Shown here: one piece after another, positions 1 through 5,453 of the stretch
Numbering within the stretch: the first letter of the stretch is position 1
Layout: every line of letters starts with the position of its first letter
Source: Pedosphaera sp.
Lineage (GTDB): Bacteria > Verrucomicrobiota > Verrucomicrobiia > Limisphaerales > Pedosphaeraceae
Length of the DNA stretch: 5,659 nt
Direction of reading: 5' to 3'
Assembly (NCBI GenBank): GCA_028293465.1
Contig: JAQGOT010000128.1
Location: forward strand, 1-5,659
Notes under the pieces: generated by a model
Told to the model about the DNA's origin: nothing
Databases searched by the model: none
Seen by the model: the letters and a program-made list of their open reading frames with translations, nothing else
Position numbers and translations under genes: made by a program

Positions 1-285
1 TGGCATGGCCCGCAGGGTTTGCAGGCGCGTCACGGCATCCTGAAGATCTCCACTTTTGTACGCCGCCAAGGCTTGATTCATCTGCCGGGCCGGGGGCGGC
101 TCGGCGGTTGGTGCGGCTGCGGGTTGGAGTGGTTGCGTTGCAGGGGCGGGCGCCGCCTCCGTCTTTTCCAACAGGCTGGCGGTTTTTTCTAATTCGCTCT
201 TGGCGTCGGTTTTCTTGCTGCAGCCGGAGAAGGCCAGGATCAAAGCCGCGCAGAGAACCGTCGTAGCGGGAAAACTCTCTTTCAT
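1..285 (-). CDS. Putative lipoprotein with Ala/Pro-rich linker, C-terminus cut by window edge
   Basis: The first 95 residues are visible from an ATG at 283-285, and the frame is open to the left edge. The N-terminus is a lipoprotein signal: a charged start (MKES), a hydrophobic stretch at residues 8-19, and a lipobox FSGC with Cys22 as the predicted lipidation site. This predicts an envelope-anchored protein. A Lys/Glu-rich segment (24-43) and an Ala/Pro-rich linker (44-67) follow. Residues 70-92 (LAAYKSGDLQDAVTRL) resemble a tetratricopeptide-type helical pair, so the missing part may hold TPR-like repeats; this is inference. The start is chosen because it puts the signal peptide at the N-terminus; no Shine-Dalgarno is seen. 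The start lies 28 bp after the stop of the prepilin-like gene on the same strand, so co-transcription is likely. The function is unknown. Confidence 0.75.
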   Translation of the reverse strand, partial: MKESFPATTVLCAALILAFSGCSKKTDAKSELEKTASLLEKTEAAPAPATQPLQPAAAPTAEPPPARQMNQALAAYKSGDLQDAVTRLQTLRAMP

Positions 286-313
286 CGTCGGATAAATTAG
301 GTTGACCGACAGC

Positions 314-1066
314 TTACCGGCCGTCCGCCGTGCCCGGATTGCACCAGAGCCGGTTCTTGGTGGGGATGTTGCCTTCCGCGTAAAACTTCACGGTCTTCAT
401 GTACTCCACGTGACCATCCACCACCCCAAGAGAGGTGCCCACCGAATGCAGTTTTGTGACGCCTTCATCGGGTTTGCTGGAGCCGTCGTTCCAATCGGCC
501 GGGTTGGTTTCCAGCGGCTGCCAGAAAATGATCGAGTCCTGTCGAAACATGGTGGTTTTATAGGAACCGGGGGCAACCCCTCCTGGCTTGGTGGTGTCCC
601 CGTATCCACACACGGCTCCGTTCATCAAATAGCTGCTCAGTTTTTGCGCGCGCCCAGTCCAGGTCGGCGGATTCGTCTTGTCCAAGGGACAGCGATATAC
701 CGCCATTGTCTTGAGATAATCCCACAACAATCCGCCCTGGTAGGCGCGCTGGGGTTCCGTGTTGTAGGGTGCCAACGCCGGGTTGGGAACCGACCCCAAG
801 GAAGCGTCGTAAAGCCACCCGCGCCGCACCCAAGGTTTATTCCAATTTGGCTCGGGCAGAAAATCCTGCGCGTCCGCGCCGTACATGTGCATGGACATGG
901 TGATCTGCTTGATGTTGTTGTGGCACTGGGCACGGATTGCCTTTTCCTTGGCCTTGGCGAGTGCCGGGAGGAGCAGGCTGGCGAGAATGGCGATGATGGC
1001 GATCACCACGAGCAGCTCGATCAAAGTGAAGCCGTGGCGAGGTCGCAGAGTGGGGGTTCGCTTCAT
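314..1066 (-). CDS. Prepilin-type N-terminal cleavage/methylation protein with H-X9-DG motif
   Basis: This 250-residue protein begins with a class III prepilin signal: a basic leader (MKRTPTLRPRH), then G12|F13 as the prepilin peptidase site. Glu17 is the conserved +5 Glu of the mature protein, and a hydrophobic helix follows (13-35, GFTLIELLVVIAIIAILASL). Known relatives are exported type IV pilin or type II secretion pseudopilin-like proteins with an N-terminal helix and a globular domain. The C-terminal half carries the Planctomycetes/Verrucomicrobia H-X9-DG signature: His207, nine residues, then Asp217-Gly218 in LHSVGTSLGVVDGHV. A CPLD segment with Cys126 and an SYLMN segment (145-149) also fit the family. 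Such genomes carry many copies, usually of unknown individual role, so I do not assign it to a pilus. The ATG start leaves a leader of the right length; upstream bases are AT-rich without a Shine-Dalgarno. It probably leads an operon with the lipoprotein 28 bp downstream. The stop is TAA. Confidence 0.93.
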   Translation of the reverse strand: MKRTPTLRPRHGFTLIELLVVIAIIAILASLLLPALAKAKEKAIRAQCHNNIKQITMSMHMYGADAQDFLPEPNWNKPWVRRGWLYDASLGSVPNPALAPYNTEPQRAYQGGLLWDYLKTMAVYRCPLDKTNPPTWTGRAQKLSSYLMNGAVCGYGDTTKPGGVAPGSYKTTMFRQDSIIFWQPLETNPADWNDGSSKPDEGVTKLHSVGTSLGVVDGHVEYMKTVKFYAEGNIPTKNRLWCNPGTADGR

Positions 1067-1270
1067 GGTAATAAAATTTTATCTGACATCCGCATTGAGG
1101 CCCGTTCGGTTTTCCATTACCTACCGCCGCGCAACAACGACTAACTCCTCGACCAACCTACGCCCCAGTCACAGGCTGGACTTACCGGCACCTGATGCCC
1201 TTGCCACGACCCATGCTCATTTGCGGTCGGCGACGCGGTTATCACGCGATTTGGTACGAGGAATAAAACG

Positions 1271-1298
1271 ATATTAAACCATCATGCCGAAAATGCAA
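1271..1298 (-). promoter_or_regulatory. Weak sigma70-like promoter candidate for the prepilin/lipoprotein unit
   Basis: On the minus strand a TTGCAT box (1293-1298) is followed after 16 bp by TAATAT (1271-1276). This is 3/6 and 4/6 to the sigma70 consensus. It lies in the most AT-rich part of the divergent region and would give a leader of about 200 nt before the ATG at 1066. The match is modest, and promoter consensus in this phylum is not well defined, so it is only a candidate. Confidence 0.2.
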
Positions 1299-1376
1299 TC
1301 ATCAAAATTAATGCCCCCTGATGATGCCACCCCGCCCAGTCGGAGGGCGCAAAACCTCTTCACCGTGGCGGCGAGA

Positions 1377-1382
1377 TATGAT
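1377..1382 (+). promoter_or_regulatory. Possible -10 element for the transglutaminase/esterase gene
   Basis: TATGAT matches the TATAAT consensus at five of six positions and lies 55 bp before the ATG at 1437. No good -35 box is present at 16-18 bp upstream (the bases there read around ACCTCTT), so the promoter would be weak, activator-dependent or of another sigma class. A GAGG at 1417-1420 is too far from the ATG (16 nt) to be a normal Shine-Dalgarno. Confidence 0.22.
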
Positions 1383-1436
1383 AAGGTGCAGCCCGGTCAG
1401 ACATACTCAGAACATTGAGGCCAACCTGATTACGCT

Positions 1437-3875
1437 ATGATTAAACTAGAAACCCATCCCCGTGCTTTGATCGTGCTGCTCGTGCTGGCACTGTGCCTAG
1501 GGGGCTCGAGCGCCGATCAGGCCGTCGCTGAAGCGGTGACGCGTTGGTGGTCGGAGCCGGTGGAACAGGCGCTGCAGCAGGCGAGAACCAACCGGGTGGA
1601 ACTGGTGAGCGCGCTGGGCCGGGTTCCCAAAGCCCAGCAGGAAGGGCTGGGGTTCCTGCTGGAGAACATGCCGGAAACGGATTTGCGATCGCTCTCGGCC
1701 GATTTTCTGCTTTCGCACATGGTCCTCATTTATGCGGCGTTTGAAAAAGCACCTGGCCACGACCGCGTTCCCAAGGAAATTTTTCTGAACGATATTCTTC
1801 CGTACGCCTGCATCACCGAAACTCGCGATGCCTGGGGCAAAGTGCTTCAAGAGAAGTGTGCGCCGCTGGTGGCGGACTGCAAAACGCCCGCCGAAGCGGC
1901 GCAACGTCTCAATGAGCGGATCTTCAAGCTGGTCAACCTGCAGTATTCGACCAAGCGCGCGAAGGCGGATCAGAGCCCGTTGGAAAGCATGAAGAGCGGG
2001 TTGGCCAGTTGCACCGGGCTTTCGATCATGCTGGTGGATGCGTGCCGGAGTGTGGGGGTGCCGGCGCGGTTGGCGGGCATTCCCACCTGGGTGGACGAAC
2101 GCGGCAACCATACGTGGGTTGAAGTTTGGGACGGGGACTGGCATTTCGTCGGCGCGGCGGAACCGGATGCCAAGGGGCTTGACCATGCCTGGTTCGAACA
2201 TGACGCCTCGCTGGCGCGCAAGGATGAGCCGCGACACGCGATTTATGCGAGCAGTTTCAAGAAAACCGGGCTGGCTTACCCGCTGGATTGGGGGATGAGT
2301 GCGGTCAACGTAACCGACCGTTACACCGGCAAAAGCACGCCGGCGGAACCGGCCAAGATGCGGTTGCTCGTGAAGGTGCTGGATCATCTCGCTGGCCGGC
2401 GGGTGGCTGCGAAAGTCAGCGTCACCGACGTCACGGTCTGCACGGCGCGCTTGGAGGGAACAAGCCGGGATGAATCGGCTGATATGAATGACATCCTGCC
2501 GTTCATGGTGCCGCGCGGGAGCACTTATGAGATCCGGACCGAACGGGACGGAGCGGTGGCTAGCCGGGAATTCACGGCGGGCACGAATGAACAAGCGGTT
2601 GTGGTTATTTCGTTGGCGGACACGACGGATTATGCGCTTCCCGCTGCGGCGTGTTGTGAAGCGCCGACCGAGATTAAAAGCCTGAAGCCAGCCGAGGAGG
2701 CGGAACTCAAGCAGGCAATGATTTCGTTTTTCAAAGCCGCGCCCGGCGAGCAGGCGAAATGGAAGTTTTCCAGCCGGCTCGAAAAGTTGCTGCGCAACAA
2801 CGAACCGGCGGTCCGGCGCGCGGCCTGGGAGGCTTACCAGTCAGCACCCACCCACAACGCCGCGAAGCAGGATTTTGATGGGAACCAAGCGCGCTTCGGG
2901 GAATACCTGAGTCATTACACCGTGAAGACGGTCGGCACACGCCCGACGAACGGTTGGGCGCTGTTCATCGCGATGCATGGCGGTGGTGGCGCACCCAAGG
3001 AAGTAAACGACAGCCAATGGGAAATGATGCAGCGCTATTACCGGGAGCACCCGGAGAGCGGCGGTTACCGGTACGTTGCGTTGCGCGCTCCCAATGACAC
3101 GTGGAACGGCTTTTACGATGATTATGTTTATCCGCTGGTGGACAATCTCATCCGCCAATTCTTGCTCTTCGGCGATGTGGCTCCGAACAAGGTTTTCATC
3201 ATGGGCTATTCGCATGGCGGTTATGGCGCGTTCGCCATTGGACCGAAGGAGCCCGATCTCTTTGCGGCGATCCACGCCAGCGCGGCCGCGCCGACTGACG
3301 GGGAGACCACGGGCAAGACGCTGCGGAACACCGTGTTCACCTGCATGGTGGGAGAGAACGACACGATGTACGACCGGTTGTCGCGCGACCTGAAATTCCG
3401 GGAAACCATCCGCGCGTTCCGTGGCAGCCGCACGGATATCTATCCGGTGACGCTCAAAGTCGTGCCGGGCAATGGTCACGGCGGACTGCCTGACCGGAAC
3501 ATGATTGACAAGATGTATGGCGCGGTGCGCAACCCGGTGCCCGAGGAGTTGACCTGGCTGATGACGGACAAGGTCATCAAAGACTTCTTCTGGCTGCGCA
3601 CAGAGTCACCTGGCAAGGAGGAGGAAATCGACGCAACGTGCCACGACAACCACCTCACGGTGAAAACGGTCAAAGTGACCGCCGCGAGCCTCCTGCTGGA
3701 CAGTCGCCTAATCAACTTCACCAAACCGGTGACGCTGGAGCTCAACGGCAAGGCTTCCACGCACAGGGTTCAGCCCAGCCTGCGAACCTTGTGTGAAACG
3801 TTGCAGCGCCGGGGCGATCCGGAGCTGGCGTTTACCGCAGAAATTCCACTTCGACTCGGGGTCTCCGGAAAGTAA
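1437..3875 (+). CDS. Exported transglutaminase-like / alpha-beta hydrolase (esterase) fusion protein
   Basis: The 812-residue product starts with a Sec signal peptide (basic residues to R9, hydrophobic core 10-22, possible cleavage after SSA at 26). C20 follows Leu and not Gly/Ala/Ser, so a lipobox is unlikely. A mostly helical region comes next, then a transglutaminase-like core: Cys192 in ASCTGLSIMLVDACRSVGVP and His225 in GNHTWVEVWDGDWHF. The usual Asp-Pro third position is replaced by GAAEPD, so E242 or D244 may supply the acid. Residues 305-395 look like a beta-sandwich linker. The C-terminal esterase-type alpha/beta hydrolase (about 505-720) shows HGGGG (514-518, oxyanion hole), GYSHGG (Ser592), GEND (Asp642) and GNGHGG (His681), a complete Ser-Asp-His set. 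A short beta-rich tail (735-808) with TKPVTLELNGK follows. Transglutaminase folds of this type are often proteases or amidases; the substrate here is unknown, perhaps peptide- or ester-bearing polymers outside the cytoplasm. An in-frame stop at 1416-1418 and the signal peptide support this ATG. It appears monocistronic and converges on cutC. Confidence 0.9.
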   Translation: MIKLETHPRALIVLLVLALCLGGSSADQAVAEAVTRWWSEPVEQALQQARTNRVELVSALGRVPKAQQEGLGFLLENMPETDLRSLSADFLLSHMVLIYAAFEKAPGHDRVPKEIFLNDILPYACITETRDAWGKVLQEKCAPLVADCKTPAEAAQRLNERIFKLVNLQYSTKRAKADQSPLESMKSGLASCTGLSIMLVDACRSVGVPARLAGIPTWVDERGNHTWVEVWDGDWHFVGAAEPDAKGLDHAWFEHDASLARKDEPRHAIYASSFKKTGLAYPLDWGMSAVNVTDRYTGKSTPAEPAKMRLLVKVLDHLAGRRVAAKVSVTDVTVCTARLEGTSRDESADMNDILPFMVPRGSTYEIRTERDGAVASREFTAGTNEQAVVVISLADTTDYALPAAACCEAPTEIKSLKPAEEAELKQAMISFFKAAPGEQAKWKFSSRLEKLLRNNEPAVRRAAWEAYQSAPTHNAAKQDFDGNQARFGEYLSHYTVKTVGTRPTNGWALFIAMHGGGGAPKEVNDSQWEMMQRYYREHPESGGYRYVALRAPNDTWNGFYDDYVYPLVDNLIRQFLLFGDVAPNKVFIMGYSHGGYGAFAIGPKEPDLFAAIHASAAAPTDGETTGKTLRNTVFTCMVGENDTMYDRLSRDLKFRETIRAFRGSRTDIYPVTLKVVPGNGHGGLPDRNMIDKMYGAVRNPVPEELTWLMTDKVIKDFFWLRTESPGKEEEIDATCHDNHLTVKTVKVTAASLLLDSRLINFTKPVTLELNGKASTHRVQPSLRTLCETLQRRGDPELAFTAEIPLRLGVSGK

Positions 3876-3881
3876 AAGAGC

Positions 3882-3903
3882 TTCGATTGCGCGCTGAATC
3901 GAA
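3882..3903 (-). terminator. Inverted repeat between convergent genes, possible terminator
   Basis: A perfect 7-bp inverted repeat (TTCGATT at 3882-3888, AATCGAA at 3897-3903) with an 8-nt loop sits in the 41-bp gap between the two convergent stop codons. Read on the minus strand, the stem is followed by CTCTTTTAC, a short U-rich run, so it fits best as the end of cutC. On the plus strand no T-run follows. The stem is AT-rich and therefore weak. Confidence 0.4.
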
Positions 3904-3916
3904 TTAGGGCCGGGCC

Positions 3917-4666
3917 TCACCCGAGCGCTTGCCGCAACACCGCCACGGCGGCGGCGTTCGTGACCGTGAACTCATCCTCAGGCGGCTTAAGCGTGCCGCC
4001 GAAAGCAACTTGCGGGCGCGCGGCCACTGAGTGGTCTTTGCTGGCGCTGCTTAGCGAGGCGTGCAGTTGATTGCAGCCCGTCCGACTTACGATATCGGCA
4101 GCGGTGAACCGGTTGATCCCGCCGGCGGGCAAGATTTCCAGGCGGCCGGCGGTTTGCTTGATGTATTGGGCGAGATTCGCGGTGCCGTTGTAAGCGTTGG
4201 CTTCCTGGCCGGAACTCATGACCCGCGTTACGCCGAGATCGATCAACTGCTCCAAGGCTGCCAGCGGCTCGGGGACGACGTCGAACGCGCGATGGAAGAC
4301 TGCCTGCCGTCCGGCGGCCAGTTTCATGATCTGGCGACAACGCTCCACATCAATCGCGCCGGCGGCGGTCAGAATTCCGAAGGCAATGCCGTCCGCCTTT
4401 TCTGAAAGCGCGGCTTCGACGTCCTGCTGCATCACCTTGAATTCACTGGCGCTGTAGCAGAACCCTCCCGCACGGGGCCGGATCATCACGATGAGCGGGA
4501 TGCGGATGGCCGCGCGGGATTCGCGCAGACTGCCCAACGAAGGGGTCAGGCCGCCCAACATCAGGGCGCAGTTGAGTTCAACGCGGTCGGCACCGCCTTT
4601 TTCCGCAATGGCGCAATCCTCCGGGGAGGCTGTGCAGATTTCCAATTTGGTTCGCTTGTCGTTCAT
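3917..4666 (-). CDS. cutC: CutC family protein (copper homeostasis protein CutC)
   Basis: At 249 residues the product has the usual length of the CutC family (the E. coli protein is about 248). It shows the family motifs in order: LEIC near the start, GGADRVELN (24-32), GGLTPSLG (38-45), MIRPRAGGFCYS (61-72), DGIAFGILTAAGAID (92-106), FHRAFD (124-129), RVMSSGQ (148-154) and the phosphate-loop-like ILPAGGINR (178-186). The family is a cytoplasmic TIM barrel. It was linked to copper tolerance by early E. coli genetics, but that role has been disputed and the enzymatic activity is not settled, so the name is a family label. No copper exporter, chaperone or regulator lies nearby. The ATG at 4664-4666 gives the expected family N-terminus; no Shine-Dalgarno is seen. 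A promoter-like sequence lies about 130-155 bp upstream. The gene looks monocistronic and converges on the transglutaminase/esterase gene. Confidence 0.95.
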   Translation of the reverse strand: MNDKRTKLEICTASPEDCAIAEKGGADRVELNCALMLGGLTPSLGSLRESRAAIRIPLIVMIRPRAGGFCYSASEFKVMQQDVEAALSEKADGIAFGILTAAGAIDVERCRQIMKLAAGRQAVFHRAFDVVPEPLAALEQLIDLGVTRVMSSGQEANAYNGTANLAQYIKQTAGRLEILPAGGINRFTAADIVSRTGCNQLHASLSSASKDHSVAARPQVAFGGTLKPPEDEFTVTNAAAVAVLRQALG

Positions 4667-4907
4667 GCGTTCAAAAAGAAAACCGGAGGCAGGCGGTAAA
4701 GATCCGTTTTATCGGGATTCGGACGGCGCAGACTCTCAGCCTGCCAAGAGAATTCACCATAAAATGCGTGCTCTGACCAAAGATTTCCCAAGGATTGTGA
4801 ACGGAAAGAGGCGGTTGTCAAGAATCGCAATTCCGCGTTGATTCCCTTGGCGTCAGCATCAAAATTACACCGTTTGGCTGCCGCAAGCCCACCGCTATCT
4901 ATTAAGG
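4667..4907. other. Upstream region of cutC, no convincing gene
   Basis: This stretch holds the predicted cutC promoter and a leader of about 120 nt. A minus-strand reading frame of 82 codons spans it and ends in an ATGA overlap with the cutC start. However, it begins only at a TTG, has no recognisable motif and would start upstream of the predicted promoter, so I treat it as chance. No strong hairpin or riboswitch pattern was recognised. Confidence 0.55.
4794..4821 (-). promoter_or_regulatory. Sigma70-like promoter candidate for cutC
   Basis: On the minus strand a perfect TTGACA (4816-4821) is followed after 16 bp by CACAAT (4794-4799), which matches TATAAT at four positions including the conserved A2 and T6. 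Transcription would begin near 4787 and leave a leader of about 120 nt before the cutC ATG at 4666. No operator such as a copper-responsive palindrome was recognised around it. Confidence 0.42.
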
Positions 4908-5066
4908 CCAAGAATTGAGGCCACAGATGGCACAGATTTCACAGATAGAAGGCCGAAGGGCGAATGGTTTTTCTGGCACGGCGGGCAAGTCAAACCGCCA
5001 GAGCCGCCTCAAGCCGGATTTATAAATCCGTGAAATCTGTGCCATCTGTGGCCCATTCAATTTTGG
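4908..5066. repeat. Long imperfect inverted repeat, MITE-like or hairpin element
   Basis: The arms 4919-4946 and 5026-5053 are 28 bp each and complementary at 27 positions, separated by 79 bp. The pairing continues outward with interruptions: AATTGA (4913-4918) with TCAATT (5057-5062) across a 3-nt bulge, and CCAA (4908-4911) with TTGG (5063-5066) across one bulged base. Each arm is made of three CACAGAT-type units at an exact 9-bp period (4922, 4931, 4940; mirrored in the right arm). The interior has no coding capacity and holds a small GGCGG/CCGCC hairpin (4980-4999). It could be a non-autonomous mobile element, a dispersed intergenic repeat or a structured RNA element. No clear target-site duplication was found. 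From memory, similar CACAGAT-rich intergenic repeats occur in other environmental genomes, but I could not check this. Confidence 0.8.
5015..5030. repeat. Perfect 16-bp palindrome (CGGATTTATAAATCCG)
   Basis: The sequence is its own reverse complement across all 16 positions. It overlaps the inner end of the right arm of the long inverted repeat. It could be a dimeric protein-binding site or a recombination/cruciform focus. The one arm mismatch (C at 5029) is what makes this palindrome complete. No function is assigned. Confidence 0.75.
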
Positions 5067-5074
5067 TGCAAGAA

Positions 5075-5362
5075 TCATGCGGCGGGCAGTTTAAGGTTAA
5101 TTTTGACAGCCACGCTTAGGAAATTCACCGGAACGTCGCGGTTGACGGGGGGGCCAAGGACATTTTCCATTTCTCTCCACCAAAGCCCGAGTAAGGATTT
5201 TACCAGTCCAGCGCACCTACCTCTTCCAGGGGGGAAGGCCCCCGGGGAAAGACCCCAATTGGATTTTGAGGCAGCCGGATTAGTTTGAGATACCTCATGG
5301 TTAGTTCCATGTTTGGTTAGTAGGTTGGGGCGGCTCAGCGCAGGCTGCGCCGCCTTTTTCAT
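5075..5362 (-). CDS. Doubtful small open reading frame, 95 codons
   Basis: The frame starts with an ATG (MKKAAQPAL) and ends at TGA, 91 bp downstream of the protease stop on the same strand. The protein has no signal peptide, membrane segment or motif I recognise. The middle, LSPGAFPPGRGRC, is what G/C-rich intergenic palindromes usually translate to. The frame uses many rare-looking codons (CTA, AGA, AGG, TTA) compared with its neighbours. Its first codons overlap the T-run and stem of the opposite-strand terminator. There is no Shine-Dalgarno. I think it is more likely non-coding or the remains of a gene; conservation with synonymous bias in relatives would change that view. Confidence 0.15.
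   Translation of the reverse strand: MKKAAQPALSRPNLLTKHGTNHEVSQTNPAASKSNWGLSPGAFPPGRGRCAGLVKSLLGLWWREMENVLGPPVNRDVPVNFLSVAVKINLKLPAA
5229..5256. other. Tandem GC hairpins
   Basis: Two short G/C stems sit side by side: GGGGG (5230-5234) with CCCCC (5239-5243) around an AAGG loop, and GGGG (5244-5247) with CCCC (5253-5256) around AAAGA. An alternative pairing, CTTCC (5223-5227) with GGAAG (5233-5237), is also possible. Neither stem is followed by a T-run on either strand, so these are not terminators on their own. They may be part of a structured transcript that ends at the terminator about 75 bp to the right. Confidence 0.45.
5329..5359 (+). terminator. Strong intrinsic (rho-independent) terminator, rightward
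   Basis: GGCGGC (5329-5334) pairs with GCCGCC (5349-5354). After one T/C mismatch, CAGC (5336-5339) pairs with GCTG (5344-5347) around the tetraloop GCAG, and a run of five T follows directly (5355-5359). Read on the minus strand no T-run follows, so it acts on plus-strand transcripts. No plus-strand gene precedes it within the window after 3875, which makes its client transcript unclear. Confidence 0.75.
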
Positions 5363-5453
5363 GTACTGGAATCCCGCTTGGGGGCTGATATCGAAGACGA
5401 ACCGAAGGTCGGTTTCATAGCCGGAAATATGTAATGTACCTTTCGGGGGGAGG

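Larger units (their letters stand above)
1067..1436. other. Divergent intergenic region
   Basis: This 370-bp stretch lies between the divergent starts of the prepilin-like gene (minus) and the transglutaminase/esterase gene (plus), so it should hold both promoters. It is more AT-rich than the genes near 1067-1085 and 1262-1312. I see no coding sequence with a plausible start, no strong hairpin and no repeat array. Weak promoter-like elements are listed separately. Confidence 0.7.
5067..5453. other. Structured intergenic region without a convincing gene
   Basis: Between the long inverted repeat and the protease gene the sequence holds homopolymer-like G/C runs (G7 at 5147-5153) and paired G/C blocks near 5229-5256. 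It also holds the rightward terminator at 5329-5359 and a 6-bp hairpin AACCGA-AGG-TCGGTT (5400-5414). The last is too weak, and lacks a T-run on the minus strand, to be a firm terminator for the protease gene. One minus-strand frame is described separately as doubtful. Confidence 0.6.

Noticed and set aside
302..1144. Plus-strand open frame (280 codons) opposite the prepilin-like gene
   Set aside because: The minus-strand gene has a clear prepilin signal and H-X9-DG motif; the plus frame is its shadow and has no domain.
1497..2594. Long minus-strand open frame (365 codons) opposite the transglutaminase/esterase gene
   Set aside because: It is fully antisense to a gene with clear domains, is Arg/His/Pro-rich as expected of a GC-driven shadow frame, and has no motif.
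2841..3479. Minus-strand open frame (212 codons) opposite the esterase domain
   Set aside because: It is antisense to the conserved catalytic domain, with no recognisable family and shadow-like composition.
4663..4911. 82-codon minus-strand frame ending in an ATGA overlap with cutC, suggesting translational coupling
   Set aside because: Its only start is a TTG, it has no motif, and it begins upstream of the predicted cutC promoter, so the overlap is probably chance.
4922..5050. CRISPR-like array from the repeated CACAGAT units
   Set aside because: The units are 7 bp at a 9-bp period and arranged as an inverted repeat, with no spacers of CRISPR length and no cas genes.
5400..5414. Hairpin AACCGA-AGG-TCGGTT as terminator of the CPBP protease gene
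   Set aside because: The stem is only 6 bp and no T-run follows on the minus strand.
5361..5420. 19-codon plus-strand frame starting just after the terminator T-run
   Set aside because: It is very short, has no ribosome-binding site and lies directly after a terminator for the same strand.
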